DNA of 48,236 nucleotides from Nanobdellota archaeon (GCA_027858295.1 JAQICZ010000030.1:1-48236); one strand, 5' to 3'; numbered from the stretch's first letter, positions 7,314 through 14,920 are shown. Numbers and translations are program-made. Notes: generated from the sequence alone by a model not told the origin.

Positions 7314-8069
7314 CTATTCAGACCAGCCACCATATCCGCCATCAACTTTGATTATAGAACCCGTCACAAAACTAGCTTCCTCAGATGCTAAAAAAGAAAC
7401 AACCTTAGCAATTTCTTTTGGTTCTGCAAATCTTCTCACATAAATCTTTTTAACTTCCTCTTCAACAAAATTCTTAGGCAAATCTGCATTTATCTTAGTA
7501 TTCACCCAACCAGGAGCAACAGCATTCACTCTAATCATTGGTGCAAGTTCCATTGCCAAATCTTCTGTCAATAAATTAACACCAGCTTTTGTAACATCAT
7601 AATCCATTGAATCAGGATGAAAACAATTAATTCCATTAGTAGATGAAATATTTACAATAGAACCTTTAATCTTTTGCTCTTTCATTCTCAATGCAACTTC
7701 TTTACAACAATAAACCATGCTCATTAAATTAGTATTAATAGTTTCTTTCCATTGTTCTGATGTCTTCTCAAAAAAAGGAATATCATAAACAATTCCCGCA
7801 TTATTTACCAAAATATCAATTTTACCAAACTTATCAACACCCTCCTTAACCATAGCCTTAACATCATCCTCGCTAGAAACATCACATTTAATTAGAATAG
7901 CATCTGAGCCCATTTTTTGAATTTCTTTAACAACATTTAATCCATCTTCTTTTGTTTTAGAACAATTAATTATTAACTTCGCACCCTCTTTTGCTAATTC
8001 TAATGCAATAGCTTTACCTATTCCTCTACTTGACCCCGTAACCAAAGCAACTTTATTTTCAAATCTCAT
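7314..8069 (-). CDS. SDR family oxidoreductase (FabG-like)
   Basis: 251 residues, a classical short-chain dehydrogenase. The nucleotide-binding TGSSRGIG is at 11-18, NNAG at 89-92, catalytic Ser142/143 in NISSTNG, and YxxxK as Y157/K161. The C-terminal FLASEEASFVTGSIIKVDGGY is typical of 3-oxoacyl-ACP reductase and glucose dehydrogenase types. No fatty-acid genes are nearby, so the substrate is open. ATG 8069 has TTTATAA at 8091-8097, about 25 nt upstream. Single gene. Confidence 0.93.
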   Translation of the reverse strand: MRFENKVALVTGSSRGIGKAIALELAKEGAKLIINCSKTKEDGLNVVKEIQKMGSDAILIKCDVSSEDDVKAMVKEGVDKFGKIDILVNNAGIVYDIPFFEKTSEQWKETINTNLMSMVYCCKEVALRMKEQKIKGSIVNISSTNGINCFHPDSMDYDVTKAGVNLLTEDLAMELAPMIRVNAVAPGWVNTKINADLPKNFVEEEVKKIYVRRFAEPKEIAKVVSFLASEEASFVTGSIIKVDGGYGGWSE

Positions 8070-8090
8070 AACAACTTAAAGAATTATTTT

Positions 8091-8097
8091 TTTATAA
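8091..8097 (-). promoter_or_regulatory. TATA box of the SDR gene
   Basis: TTTATAA centred about 25 nt before ATG 8069. Confidence 0.5.
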
Positions 8098-8203
8098 GAA
8101 TTTTGGTAATCCTCTTCTTAAGTACACAATCTATCTAACCAACTTATCATGAACTCAGCACACCATAAACCTCCAACCAAGTATGCCTTCAAATTAATTC
8201 AAC

Positions 8204-8255
8204 TTGCCTTCGGGAGGCTGGCCGGGGGAACGGAGTGGCGAAGGGCGGGCCGGAC
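8204..8255. other. GC-rich intergenic patch
   Basis: A strongly GC-rich stretch in an AT-rich genome, between the 3' end of scpA and the SDR promoter. CCTTCG (8207-8212) pairs with CGAAGG (8239-8244). It could act as a terminator for scpA or be a repeat fragment; it encodes nothing. Confidence 0.4.
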
Positions 8256-8277
8256 TTAAAATATAAATATAATACAA

Positions 8278-9186
8278 TTACTTCCCTTCTTCACCAAAAC
8301 TATCTTCATCTAATAGATCACCCAGTTTCTCAACCTCATTCAATCGAGCCATTTCTTCTTCAGTCAGCTCACTCATATCAATCTTCAAATCTAAAAATGG
8401 ATCTGGATTATGTTTCAAATAAATATGTTTCATCCAGATATGAATATCCTCGAAAACACCCTCCTGCTCCAACCAAACTTCACCATTACTCTCAAGCTGC
8501 AAAAGCGGAAAAAACGATAAAGCCCTTTCATCCCCTTTATTCCCAACAAAAGTATCATAATGAATCCTTTTATGTGACTTATTCGCATCAAAATGAGCGG
8601 CCAATCTACTTTGCAACTTTTTCATTCGCTCAGTAATACCAAACGTCATCTTAGGCAAACTAATTCCCGTTTCACGAAGAGCATTTTGATTCACGATAGT
8701 TTTCTTAATACGACGATTCTCAGTAACAATTGCCTTATTCAGGGACTCAATTAGATCATTTAAAGTAACCCTCTTATAACGAGGCATAGGGCTCTTAGGA
8801 ACCAATTCAGGAATATCCTCATCCAACTCCAACCTCTCAAAAGGAGCTCTCTTATTCTCCACCTCTTCACGACCAAATAAAATATCATCAATCGACCTCA
8901 GATACTTACTCATAATTAACTCAGATTTCAATCTCAGAAGCAACGAAGCAGCCAAAATAACCTTACTAGAAACAAAAAAATCCATCTCTTCATATTTTTC
9001 TATTCTATCAAAAAATCTATCCGCCAGAATTGATATATCAACATCCCAGGGATCCAATTGTTCAGTATTAATAAGGTCAAAAATAATTTCTTTCCACCCC
9101 AACTCACGATTAAAAATTAAATCATGAACTTGATCTTGACTAACACCCTCTTCCTTAGAATTCCCCTCTACATTTCCCTCAATCAT
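8278..9186 (-). CDS. scpA: Segregation and condensation protein A (kleisin)
   Basis: 302 residues from ATG 9186. ScpA links the SMC heads in chromosome compaction and segregation. The N-terminal kleisin region is plain: VHDLIFNRELGWKEIIFDLINTEQLDPWDVDISILADRFF, then VSSKVILAASLLLRLKSELI, the pattern that binds the SMC neck. The C-terminal winged-helix region (SFFPLLQLESNGEVWLEQEGVFEDIHI) contacts the SMC cap. A TTG 14 codons upstream keeps the frame open, but a TATA-like box at 9208-9216 lies 26 nt before the ATG. Neither smc nor scpB is in the window. Confidence 0.92.
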   Translation of the reverse strand: MIEGNVEGNSKEEGVSQDQVHDLIFNRELGWKEIIFDLINTEQLDPWDVDISILADRFFDRIEKYEEMDFFVSSKVILAASLLLRLKSELIMSKYLRSIDDILFGREEVENKRAPFERLELDEDIPELVPKSPMPRYKRVTLNDLIESLNKAIVTENRRIKKTIVNQNALRETGISLPKMTFGITERMKKLQSRLAAHFDANKSHKRIHYDTFVGNKGDERALSFFPLLQLESNGEVWLEQEGVFEDIHIWMKHIYLKHNPDPFLDLKIDMSELTEEEMARLNEVEKLGDLLDEDSFGEEGK

Positions 9187-9207
9187 ACAATAAATAGAAC
9201 TTTGCAA

Positions 9208-9216
9208 CTTATAAAA
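9208..9216 (-). promoter_or_regulatory. TATA box of scpA
   Basis: ACTTATAAAAAT region (reading as TTTTTATAAG on the coding strand) 26 nt before ATG 9186; it decides the start. Confidence 0.5.
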
Positions 9217-9337
9217 ATTAACATTCAAAATAGAATACTTTTAATAGAAATAAGGACACCATCCATCATAGAATATGGAAGAACATTTTTTAGAAACACT
9301 CAAATCAATTGAAAAATCTAATAACCAAGATAAGGCA

Positions 9338-9418
9338 CCATTCGCTGTGGAATATGGGAAAACGAAATTCTCAGATAGATAAAATAATTGGAAAATATTT
9401 TATTGGAGAATTTGTTTA
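9338..9418. repeat. 82-bp dispersed repeat, copy 2
   Basis: From CCATTCGCTGTGG to GAGAATTTGTTTA, colinear with 2273-2354. The sequence on both sides differs from copy 1, so this is the mobile or duplicated unit's extent. Confidence 0.7.
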
Positions 9419-9510
9419 GGGAACCAAGGAGATTCTTCAAACCAAATAAAGTAGATAGTTTGCGTCCTCTCCTGGGTAAAAAGAGGTGATAACATAACTA
9501 GATTTTTAGA

Positions 9511-9594
9511 CTATATAAAGCTTTCTTTAATGTTACTTCTAAAAAATGACAGGTACATACTTTCCAGAGTAGTTAATACCATTTGTCACTTTTT
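9511..9594 (+). ncRNA. Possible small hairpin RNA
   Basis: CTATATAAAG at 9511-9520 is a good TATA box with no gene behind it. About 25 nt later comes AAAAAATGACAGGTA (9541-9555), complementary to TACC, TTGTCAC and a T run at 9577-9594. The hairpin ending in T residues looks like a short transcript with its own terminator. No known RNA family is recognised. Confidence 0.3.
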
Positions 9595-9630
9595 GATTAA
9601 TATAAAAAACACAAGAAAACAAATTTTGAA

Positions 9631-9725
9631 TTATTTTTTATCAAGATACTGCTAAATCATTTTGCCGTGTACTTATCGTACACAAAAAATTATTTAGTAG
9701 TGTATTGGTGAAAAAGAAACAAAAT
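9631..9725 (-). terminator. Long hairpin element behind the S27ae operon
   Basis: On the minus strand CTACTAAATAATTTT pairs with AAAATGATTTAGCAG around an apical GTGTAC/GTACAC stem. The element at 15917-16010 behind gyrA is about 75% identical and shows compensatory changes in the apical stem (GTGTAC/GTACAC becomes ACGTAC/GTACGT). It starts immediately after the S27ae stop, so it is likely part of the mRNA 3' end. Confidence 0.6.
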
Positions 9726-9926
9726 TTAGTTGAATTCGGCGTAATGGCATTTACCACAATAAACCCTGTCTTTCGCTTCCATTAAGAAAATTCCAGGACC
9801 ACATCTTGGACAACTTCTCTGTCTTGTCACAATGTCGCCATTTACTTGGTATTTAGTATACTTTTTACTTGTAGGTTTGTTTTTATGAGGCTTTTTACCT
9901 TTCTTTACAATTTTCTTCTTTGCCAT
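9726..9926 (-). CDS. rps27ae: Ribosomal protein S27ae
   Basis: 66 residues. Small-subunit protein with a four-Cys zinc ribbon, CPRC at about 38-41 and CGKC near 57-60 (CPRCGPGIFL ... VYCGKCHYAEF), behind a basic N-terminal tail (MAKKKIVKKGKKPHKNK). Archaeal form without ubiquitin. Its ATG overlaps the TAA of S24e by one base (TAATG), so translation is coupled. Last gene of the operon PIN - rpo7 - spt4 - S24e - S27ae. Confidence 0.95.
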   Translation of the reverse strand: MAKKKIVKKGKKPHKNKPTSKKYTKYQVNGDIVTRQRSCPRCGPGIFLMEAKDRVYCGKCHYAEFN

Positions 9927-10330
9927 TAGTTAGCCTCCTCCGCAGGTGTTTCTGATTCAACCTTAGCAGCTTCTTTTTCAGCCTTTTTAGCTTCAGCCTC
10001 AGCTTTCTTTACTTCAGCAGCTTCTTTAGCAGCTTCTTCAGCAGCTTTTTTAGCTTCTTCAATAGCTTTCAACTCTTGCTTTGTTTTCTTTACAACTCTA
10101 TTAAACTCTTCTTGAGATTTATAAATATCAGCAATAATTGTAAATGTCTTTGATCCAAATTTAGAATCAATTTTTCTAATTCTAACTAAATCAGCTTCTG
10201 TCTTGAATTCTTTAGCTATAATATTTCTTGATTCTGCTGTACTCGGAGTAAGTTCTGCAGTAATTGCAACTTGTACTTCTTTCCTTGAAAATAAAGAATT
10301 TTCGTTTTGTGAGATTATTTCTTTTTTCAT
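9926..10330 (-). CDS. rps24e: Ribosomal protein S24e with Ala/Lys/Glu tail
   Basis: 134 residues. The core is recognisable in NSLFSRKEVQVAITAELTPS and LVRIRKIDSKFGSKTFTIIADIYKS, the family's RNA-binding beta sheet. From about residue 85 a tail of EEAKKAAEEAAKEAAEVKK type follows, predicted as one long charged helix. Typical archaeal S24e is about 100 residues, so the tail is an extension. One base separates it from spt4, and it is coupled with S27ae. Confidence 0.93.
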   Translation of the reverse strand: MKKEIISQNENSLFSRKEVQVAITAELTPSTAESRNIIAKEFKTEADLVRIRKIDSKFGSKTFTIIADIYKSQEEFNRVVKKTKQELKAIEEAKKAAEEAAKEAAEVKKAEAEAKKAEKEAAKVESETPAEEAN

Positions 10331-10331
10331 T

Positions 10332-10526
10332 TTATCTTGTCTTTATAGCAAAATTACCTTCTGCCTTTATATTTATTTTGCTTGCAATTTCAGAATTTTT
10401 TGCATCCAGCACAACAATTCTACCTTTGTATGAATCTGTTGACTCTTTTGAATCACAATTTGGACACTTATCTCCGTCCTCATAGATTGTCTTACAAATT
10501 TTACACGCTTTAGATTTTGATGCCAT
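10332..10526 (-). CDS. spt4: Transcription elongation factor Spt4 (RpoE'')
   Basis: 64 residues with zinc-binding CKIC (8-11) and CPNC (21-24), then SYKGRIVVLDAKNSEIASKI, the standard Spt4 fold. Spt4 dimerises with Spt5 and closes the RNA polymerase clamp for processive elongation. The position directly behind rpo7 is the conserved archaeal arrangement. Spacing is 2 nt to rpo7 and 1 nt to S24e. Confidence 0.96.
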   Translation of the reverse strand: MASKSKACKICKTIYEDGDKCPNCDSKESTDSYKGRIVVLDAKNSEIASKINIKAEGNFAIKTR

Positions 10527-10528
10527 TT

Positions 10529-11134
10529 TTATTTTTTAGCAGTCTTAGCCTTTTTAGTCTCTTCCTTTTTAGGTTGAGCCTTCTTAGCCTCTGCATCCTT
10601 TTTATTTTTATCTTCTTTAACCCAATCCAACTTACCTAAACCTGGCTGTCTCATAGTTAAACCAATTTTAGCTTCATCACCTTTATGACTGATTGCTACA
10701 ATTCTAGCCATACACAAATCTCCTGCTTTCAAACTTCTACCAGAAGCCTTACCTGCAAGTGAACCAGCATCACTAAAACTAACATAATCATCCATTGTTT
10801 GTGAAATATGAATCATTCCTCTCATTGAGCCCATGTCAATAAAAGCACCAAAACCTGTAATCTCAGCAATTTTACCATATACCAGTTCTTGTAGTTCTGG
10901 TTTCCAAGCTAAAATTTTGAAAATACATTTGTAATATGCAGCTCCGTCACCAGCAACAATAATACCTTCTCCAATATGGACTACTTCAACAACAGAAACA
11001 GCTCTACCAACTTCTTTATCATAAAAATCCGAATAAGTCTCAGCTAGTTGCTTAGCAACAGCTTCTTCAGTAGGAAGACCGAATAACTTCGGAGCAACTC
11101 TTACATAATCCTCAAGTTCTGTTAAATAAAACAT
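10529..11134 (-). CDS. rpo7: DNA-directed RNA polymerase subunit Rpo7 (RpoE')
   Basis: 201 residues from ATG 11134. The N-terminal domain opens MFYLTELEDYVRVAPKLFG, the usual Rpo7 start, which is why the TTG three codons upstream is rejected. The S1/OB domain follows at about 80-165 (LVYGKIAEITGFGAFIDMGSMRGMIHISQ). With Rpo4 it forms the polymerase stalk that binds emerging RNA. The last 30 residues are a Lys/Ala-rich tail. Rpo4 is not in the window. Confidence 0.95.
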   Translation of the reverse strand: MFYLTELEDYVRVAPKLFGLPTEEAVAKQLAETYSDFYDKEVGRAVSVVEVVHIGEGIIVAGDGAAYYKCIFKILAWKPELQELVYGKIAEITGFGAFIDMGSMRGMIHISQTMDDYVSFSDAGSLAGKASGRSLKAGDLCMARIVAISHKGDEAKIGLTMRQPGLGKLDWVKEDKNKKDAEAKKAQPKKEETKKAKTAKK

Positions 11135-11175
11135 CTTAATCAAAACTTAAATGAAATTTCCATTTAAAAAGGTTT

Positions 11176-11547
11176 TCATTGCAATTCAAGTTTCTTACCT
11201 CCTCTTAACACCATCTTGTGATTTTTCACCCTTTTCTTTAATTCTTTGTCCATTGTAGCCAAAACAACCTGAGGATGTTCCTCACAATATTTTACAAGCC
11301 CCTTATCTACATATCTTCCAGGAGCATCAATTTCATCATAATCTTGAGAAGCAATAAACTTTAAAGCCAACTCAGCATGCTCTCTAAATTTCATAGCCTT
11401 ACTACCATGATGAAGTCGCTTAATCTCTGCAATAACTTCCTTTGGAATTAAAACCCTATGTCCTTGCATCAAAAGCTCTTCTTGAAAATCCACCTTGTTT
11501 GCAACACAATACAATATGAAATTCGTATCTAATACTACCTTTGCCAT
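11176..11547 (-). CDS. PIN-domain protein of the Fcf1/Utp24 type
   Basis: 123 residues from ATG 11547. VVLDTNFILYCVANKVDF carries the first catalytic Asp (D7), IPKEVIAEIKRL the Glu, and DKGLVKYCEEHPQVVLATMDKELKKRVKN the C-terminal acidic cluster. This PIN type sits first in the rpo7 operon in many archaea and resembles rRNA-processing endonucleases, so a ribosome-biogenesis role is inferred. A TTG seven codons upstream is rejected because the TATA box at 11569-11577 lies 26 nt before the ATG. Confidence 0.9.
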   Translation of the reverse strand: MAKVVLDTNFILYCVANKVDFQEELLMQGHRVLIPKEVIAEIKRLHHGSKAMKFREHAELALKFIASQDYDEIDAPGRYVDKGLVKYCEEHPQVVLATMDKELKKRVKNHKMVLRGGKKLELQ

Positions 11548-11568
11548 AATAGAATATAACTTTCGCAA

Positions 11569-11577
11569 CTTTAAAAC
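11569..11577 (-). promoter_or_regulatory. TATA box of the PIN-rpo7-spt4-S24e-S27ae operon
   Basis: CTTTAAAAC centred 26 nt before ATG 11547; leaderless start of the operon. Confidence 0.5.
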
Positions 11578-11617
11578 TTAACTAAAACCTCATAAAAAAT
11601 AAAATCCAGTAATTAAC

Positions 11618-12055
11618 ATGGGTGAGATAAAAACATTAACAATTTCTGTAATTATTCTAACATTAATTATAACAGTTATAGAATATCTTTTATCCATTCC
11701 ATTATTATTTCATGCAATCATTGCAATCGTTATTGGGCTAGTCTTTTCTTTTATATTAAAACACAAAGAATCAAAACAACAAATAATTTTTTCGACAGCC
11801 ATACTAACAGTATTTTTTTCAAGCATTCTCTACTTATTTATTTCAATAATAGAATCTACTCAAATAACAACTGGAAACTTCGGGAACATACTGGCTATTA
11901 TAGCAACCCCAGAACTAATTACAATTCCTATTTATTTTATTGGGTTAAATCTCCCACTACTAATTAAGGTAAAACCAAAAAACAAGAAATCCAAAAACAG
12001 CCTCAATAAAACCAATTCTAGTACTCCTCGAAAAACTAATAAGTTACTCTGTTAG
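11618..12055 (+). CDS. Small integral membrane protein, unrecognised
   Basis: 145 residues with four hydrophobic segments: about 7-27 (LTISVIILTLIITVIEYLLS), 28-46, 56-78 (IFSTAILTVFFSSILYLFIS) and 95-116 (IIATPELITIPIYFIGLNLP), then a basic tail KVKPKNKKSKNSLNK. Both ends are probably cytoplasmic. It is transcribed away from the rpo7 operon with a 70-bp spacer; an A-rich TATA-like stretch lies about 24 nt before ATG 11618. Function unknown. Confidence 0.72.
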   Translation: MGEIKTLTISVIILTLIITVIEYLLSIPLLFHAIIAIVIGLVFSFILKHKESKQQIIFSTAILTVFFSSILYLFISIIESTQITTGNFGNILAIIATPELITIPIYFIGLNLPLLIKVKPKNKKSKNSLNKTNSSTPRKTNKLLC

Positions 12056-12127
12056 CTAAAACACTTCATACACGCAGCCTGAGAAATTCAACTCAGGTTC
12101 TCGTGCCCCTTAGGTACGCGAACGAAT

Positions 12128-12170
12128 AATTATATTGCCTCAATATCTGAGCGACAGCGAAGCAATTTAA
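12128..12170. repeat. Intergenic repeat ending in GACAGCGAAGCAATTT, copy 2
   Basis: Partner of 7261-7302. Preceded by GGTACGCGAACGAATAATT, which shares GCGAACGA with 2882-2890, so these look like fragments of one GC-rich intergenic repeat family. Confidence 0.5.
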
Positions 12171-12182
12171 TTTCTCAAAACC

Positions 12183-12189
12183 TTTATAA
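12183..12189 (+). promoter_or_regulatory. TATA box of the HD-PIN operon
   Basis: TTTATAA about 40 nt before ATG 12223, leaving a short leader with the SD-like GAGG at 12213-12216. Confidence 0.55.
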
Positions 12190-12222
12190 CATAAACTCTA
12201 TTATTAACAGCAGAGGTTGAAA

Positions 12223-12783
12223 ATGAAAGAGATAGACAATGTACTCAGAGTTCTAGAACAAACCTTATATGCAATACAAAATGATAACTCTCAACCATTA
12301 AAAGAATTAAGTGACCAAACTCTCCATGCAGCAACGACAGGAGACGAAGACAACCTTCTTGTAGCAGTTGTTGTTTATTCTCTCGGAAAAATTCTCTCCA
12401 GATCCGATTACAGGACCCTACGCGACTGGGAAAGTTTTCATAGAATTGTCACAAGTTCTTTAAAATGTTCAATCAACGACCTTAAGAAGGGGAATACAGA
12501 CAAGTTCAGAAAAGACTTCATGCTAATAAAAAAAGCAATCAACAAGGTTTCAGGAAAACTAAAAACATATATCAAAGAAGTTTTCAAAAATGCAGAAATT
12601 TCAAAAGCTTCAAGAATCTACGAACATGGAATCTCCGCAGGAAAAACAGCACGAATGCTCGGAATAACATTGTATGATTTGCAAAATTATATAGGACAAA
12701 CCGGAATTTCAGAAGTATCACTAAATCAAACAATCAATGTAAAAACAAGAATAAAGATGCTGGAGGATTTATTTACAAAATGA
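12223..12783 (+). CDS. Unrecognised helical protein, first gene of HD-PIN operon
   Basis: 186 residues, almost all helix by pattern. The C-terminal part ASRIYEHGISAGKTARMLGITLYDLQNYIGQTG looks like a helix-turn-helix (GKTARMLGIT as a recognition-like turn), so DNA or RNA binding is possible. The start is ATG 12223, placed by GAGG at 12213-12216; the TTG at 12217 lies right against that SD and is rejected. Its TGA overlaps the next ATG by four bases (ATGA), which couples translation with the HD gene. In toxin-like operons a gene in this position often regulates, but that is speculation. Confidence 0.75.
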   Translation: MKEIDNVLRVLEQTLYAIQNDNSQPLKELSDQTLHAATTGDEDNLLVAVVVYSLGKILSRSDYRTLRDWESFHRIVTSSLKCSINDLKKGNTDKFRKDFMLIKKAINKVSGKLKTYIKEVFKNAEISKASRIYEHGISAGKTARMLGITLYDLQNYIGQTGISEVSLNQTINVKTRIKMLEDLFTK

Positions 12784-13298
12784 TAGAAGAAGCAATTCAA
12801 TTCGCAGAACAAAAACATAGAGACCAAAAAAGAAAATTCAGTGGAGAACCATACATAACTCACCCAATAAGTGTTGCAACAATAATTAGAGACAATAAAA
12901 ATAGTCACAGAATCACAGAACTAATAACAGCTGCATTTCTGCACGACACGCTAGAAGATACGAATATTACTGAACAAGAATTAAAAAAATATTTTGGAGA
13001 ATTTGTATTATCACTGGTTAAAGAATTAACTACTGACGAGAATGAAATGAAAAAAGTAGGGAAGACAAAATACCTAGCAGACAAAATGTCAAACCCAAAT
13101 AAAATGTCAAGCTGGGCATTAGTAATCAAATTAGCAGACAGGCTAGATAACGTTTCAGATATACATATTACATCAAATGAGTTTAAAGAAAGATATACCA
13201 AAGAAACAAATTTTATTTTAAGCGAGATAGAAAAAAATAGAGAACTCTCCCCAACCCAAACAATATTAATTAAAAAAATAAAGGAGTGCTTACAATGA
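12780..13298 (+). CDS. HD-domain (p)ppGpp hydrolase-like protein
   Basis: 172 residues, only the HD hydrolase part of RelA/SpoT, as in small alarmone hydrolases (MESH1-like). Metal ligands are in place: H28 in YITHPISVA, H55-D56 in AAFLHDTLEDT, D120 in IKLADRLDNV; E59-D60 supply the catalytic pair. There is no synthetase, TGS or ACT domain. Hydrolysis of a 3'-pyrophosphorylated nucleotide is expected from the family. It is joined to both neighbours by ATGA overlaps, making a tight three-gene unit. Confidence 0.9.
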   Translation: MIEEAIQFAEQKHRDQKRKFSGEPYITHPISVATIIRDNKNSHRITELITAAFLHDTLEDTNITEQELKKYFGEFVLSLVKELTTDENEMKKVGKTKYLADKMSNPNKMSSWALVIKLADRLDNVSDIHITSNEFKERYTKETNFILSEIEKNRELSPTQTILIKKIKECLQ

Positions 13299-13978
13299 CT
13301 GAGAACGTACTGATTTTCGACGCTGGACCATTAATCGGGCTTACTATGAATGGTCTCTTGCCAGAGTTAAGAAAGCTAAAAGACATCTTTCCAGGAAAAT
13401 TTATAATTACAGAAGAAGTAAAATATGAAGTTATTGATAGACCAATCAACATCAAAAGATTCGAATTAGAAGCCCTCCGGATTCAAGAATTAATTAATGA
13501 CAGAATTCTAGAATTTCCAGAATCATTAGGATTTTCAGGAACCAAAATAACAACACAAACAACTGACTTAATGGCCATCGCAAATAGCACCTTATTCAAA
13601 AAAGGAAAAGCGGTTCACCTAATCGATAAAGGTGAAACATCAGCACTTGTTCTCGCGAGAATGTTAAATACAAAAGGGATAAAAAATCTAATAGCAATCG
13701 ACGAAAGGACAACAAGAATGCTTTGCGAAAAACCAGAAAACCTAAAAAAACTTTTACAAAAGAAATTACATTCAAGAATTGACATAAAAAAAACAAACCT
13801 AGAATACTTCAGAGGATTCAGAATAATCAGAAGCTGTGAACTAGGATATATGATGTACAAGCACGGATTACTAAGTATTAAAAGCAAAAAAGCTCTCGAT
13901 GCAGTTCTCTATGCGTTAAAGTTTAAAGGCTGCTCCATTTCTTCAGAAGAAATCAACAGACTAAAAAAAATGGCTTAA
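13295..13978 (+). CDS. PIN-domain nuclease-like protein
   Basis: 227 residues from ATG 13295. VLIFDAGPLIGLTMNGLL holds the first Asp (D9), KGETSALVLARML the central Glu, and NLIAIDERTTRML the following Asp, the acidic set of a PIN RNase. The C-terminal third (GYMMYKHGLLSIKSKKALDAVLYALKFKG) is helical and not part of the minimal domain. AAGGAG at 13281-13286 places the start at ATG 13295 rather than at GTG 13286. The ATG overlaps the stop of the HD gene (ATGA). PIN proteins cut tRNA, mRNA or rRNA; the target is unknown. Confidence 0.88.
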   Translation: MTENVLIFDAGPLIGLTMNGLLPELRKLKDIFPGKFIITEEVKYEVIDRPINIKRFELEALRIQELINDRILEFPESLGFSGTKITTQTTDLMAIANSTLFKKGKAVHLIDKGETSALVLARMLNTKGIKNLIAIDERTTRMLCEKPENLKKLLQKKLHSRIDIKKTNLEYFRGFRIIRSCELGYMMYKHGLLSIKSKKALDAVLYALKFKGCSISSEEINRLKKMA

Positions 13979-14005
13979 CTATTTTTAATTCTTCCACCAT
14001 TTTGA

Positions 14006-14239
14006 ATAAAAAGACATGTTATAAGTTCACCTTCGCTCATAATTAATAAGGCCAGTTGTATTAATCCGAAGACATACAATGAGTCTATTTTTGACAAAAA
14101 TGTTGTTATGATTTGTAATGATGATTTACCTCATTCTACTTACAATATAATCTTTGCCCCTACCAGAGGCCATAATTTAATTGCCTTTATTCTGAAAGAT
14201 AGTGAAGGTATTTTTAGCTATACCAATAACCTAAAATAA
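14006..14239 (+). pseudogene. Possible gene fragment without a start
   Basis: A 78-codon open frame between TGA 14003-14005 and TAA 14237-14239 reads like protein (DKNVVMICNDDLPHSTYNII, then APTRGHNLIAFILKDSEGIF) but has no early start codon. Codon use with many T-ending codons differs from the operon just upstream. It may be the 3' remnant of a lost gene; no family recognised. Confidence 0.35.
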
Positions 14240-14245
14240 AAGAGC

Positions 14246-14890
14246 CTACTTCTTCAACCGACAAAAATACCCAATGCCCTCTTTAATAATCTCAATAACC
14301 TTCAAACCATTTCTATCAAAAATTTCTTCCAGATCATCTTTACTAAATTGTTCTGAAATACCGATATCACAAATATCCTCAAAAAAAACCTTTCCATTTT
14401 CAATTCTGTCAATTGGAACTTTAACTTTTGCATAAGCATCTAATCTTTCACTTAATGCATCTTCATTATATACACTTAATAATATTTCTCCTACTTCATT
14501 AACTACCCTCTTCATTTCTCCTAAAAACAAATCTTTTTCTATACCCAAATTTCCAAAAGTTGCACCCATGCACATCACATAATCAAAAGAATTTTCACTA
14601 TAATCTAAATTTCTACCATCACCATAACAAATAAAAACATCTGGATTATTTTCAAATTTTTTCTTTATGCTTAAGATTACTGGCTCATCGATATCAATGC
14701 CGGTAATTCTTTCTGTTTTTGATAAAATATATTGCAAACTTCGTCCATCACCACATCCGATATCTAAAATCTTTGAGTTTTCTGTAACGATATTGTTCAA
14801 AAATATTTCCTCATCATTAAACCATCTTTCATAAGATACAGGCATTACTTCAAGGAGCTTTTTCCAATAATCCATATTTGTTTTACCCAT
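14246..14890 (-). CDS. Class I SAM-dependent methyltransferase
   Basis: 214 residues. Motif I is ILDIGCGDGRSL (41-52), the acidic end of strand 2 is GIDIDEPVI, and motif IV-like FDYVMCMGATFGNL follows at about 104-117 with EMKRVVNEVGEILLSVYN as the post-motif strand. It has the Methyltransf_11/25 plan, often acting on small molecules. Substrate unknown. ATG 14890 has ATTTAAAA at 14913-14920, about 26 nt upstream, and no SD. Confidence 0.88.
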   Translation of the reverse strand: MGKTNMDYWKKLLEVMPVSYERWFNDEEIFLNNIVTENSKILDIGCGDGRSLQYILSKTERITGIDIDEPVILSIKKKFENNPDVFICYGDGRNLDYSENSFDYVMCMGATFGNLGIEKDLFLGEMKRVVNEVGEILLSVYNEDALSERLDAYAKVKVPIDRIENGKVFFEDICDIGISEQFSKDDLEEIFDRNGLKVIEIIKEGIGYFCRLKK

Positions 14891-14912
14891 ACCATAAAAA
14901 ATAAAATGAATT

Positions 14913-14920
14913 ATTTAAAA
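14913..14920 (-). promoter_or_regulatory. TATA box of the methyltransferase gene
   Basis: ATTTAAAA centred 26 nt before ATG 14890. Confidence 0.5.

Noticed and set aside
13286-13294. GTG start for the PIN gene
   Set aside because: AAGGAG at 13281-13286 overlaps this codon and is correctly spaced for ATG 13295.
12223-13978. Classical VapBC toxin-antitoxin pair
   Set aside because: The PIN protein is much longer than VapC, and the upstream partner is an HD hydrolase, not a small antitoxin.
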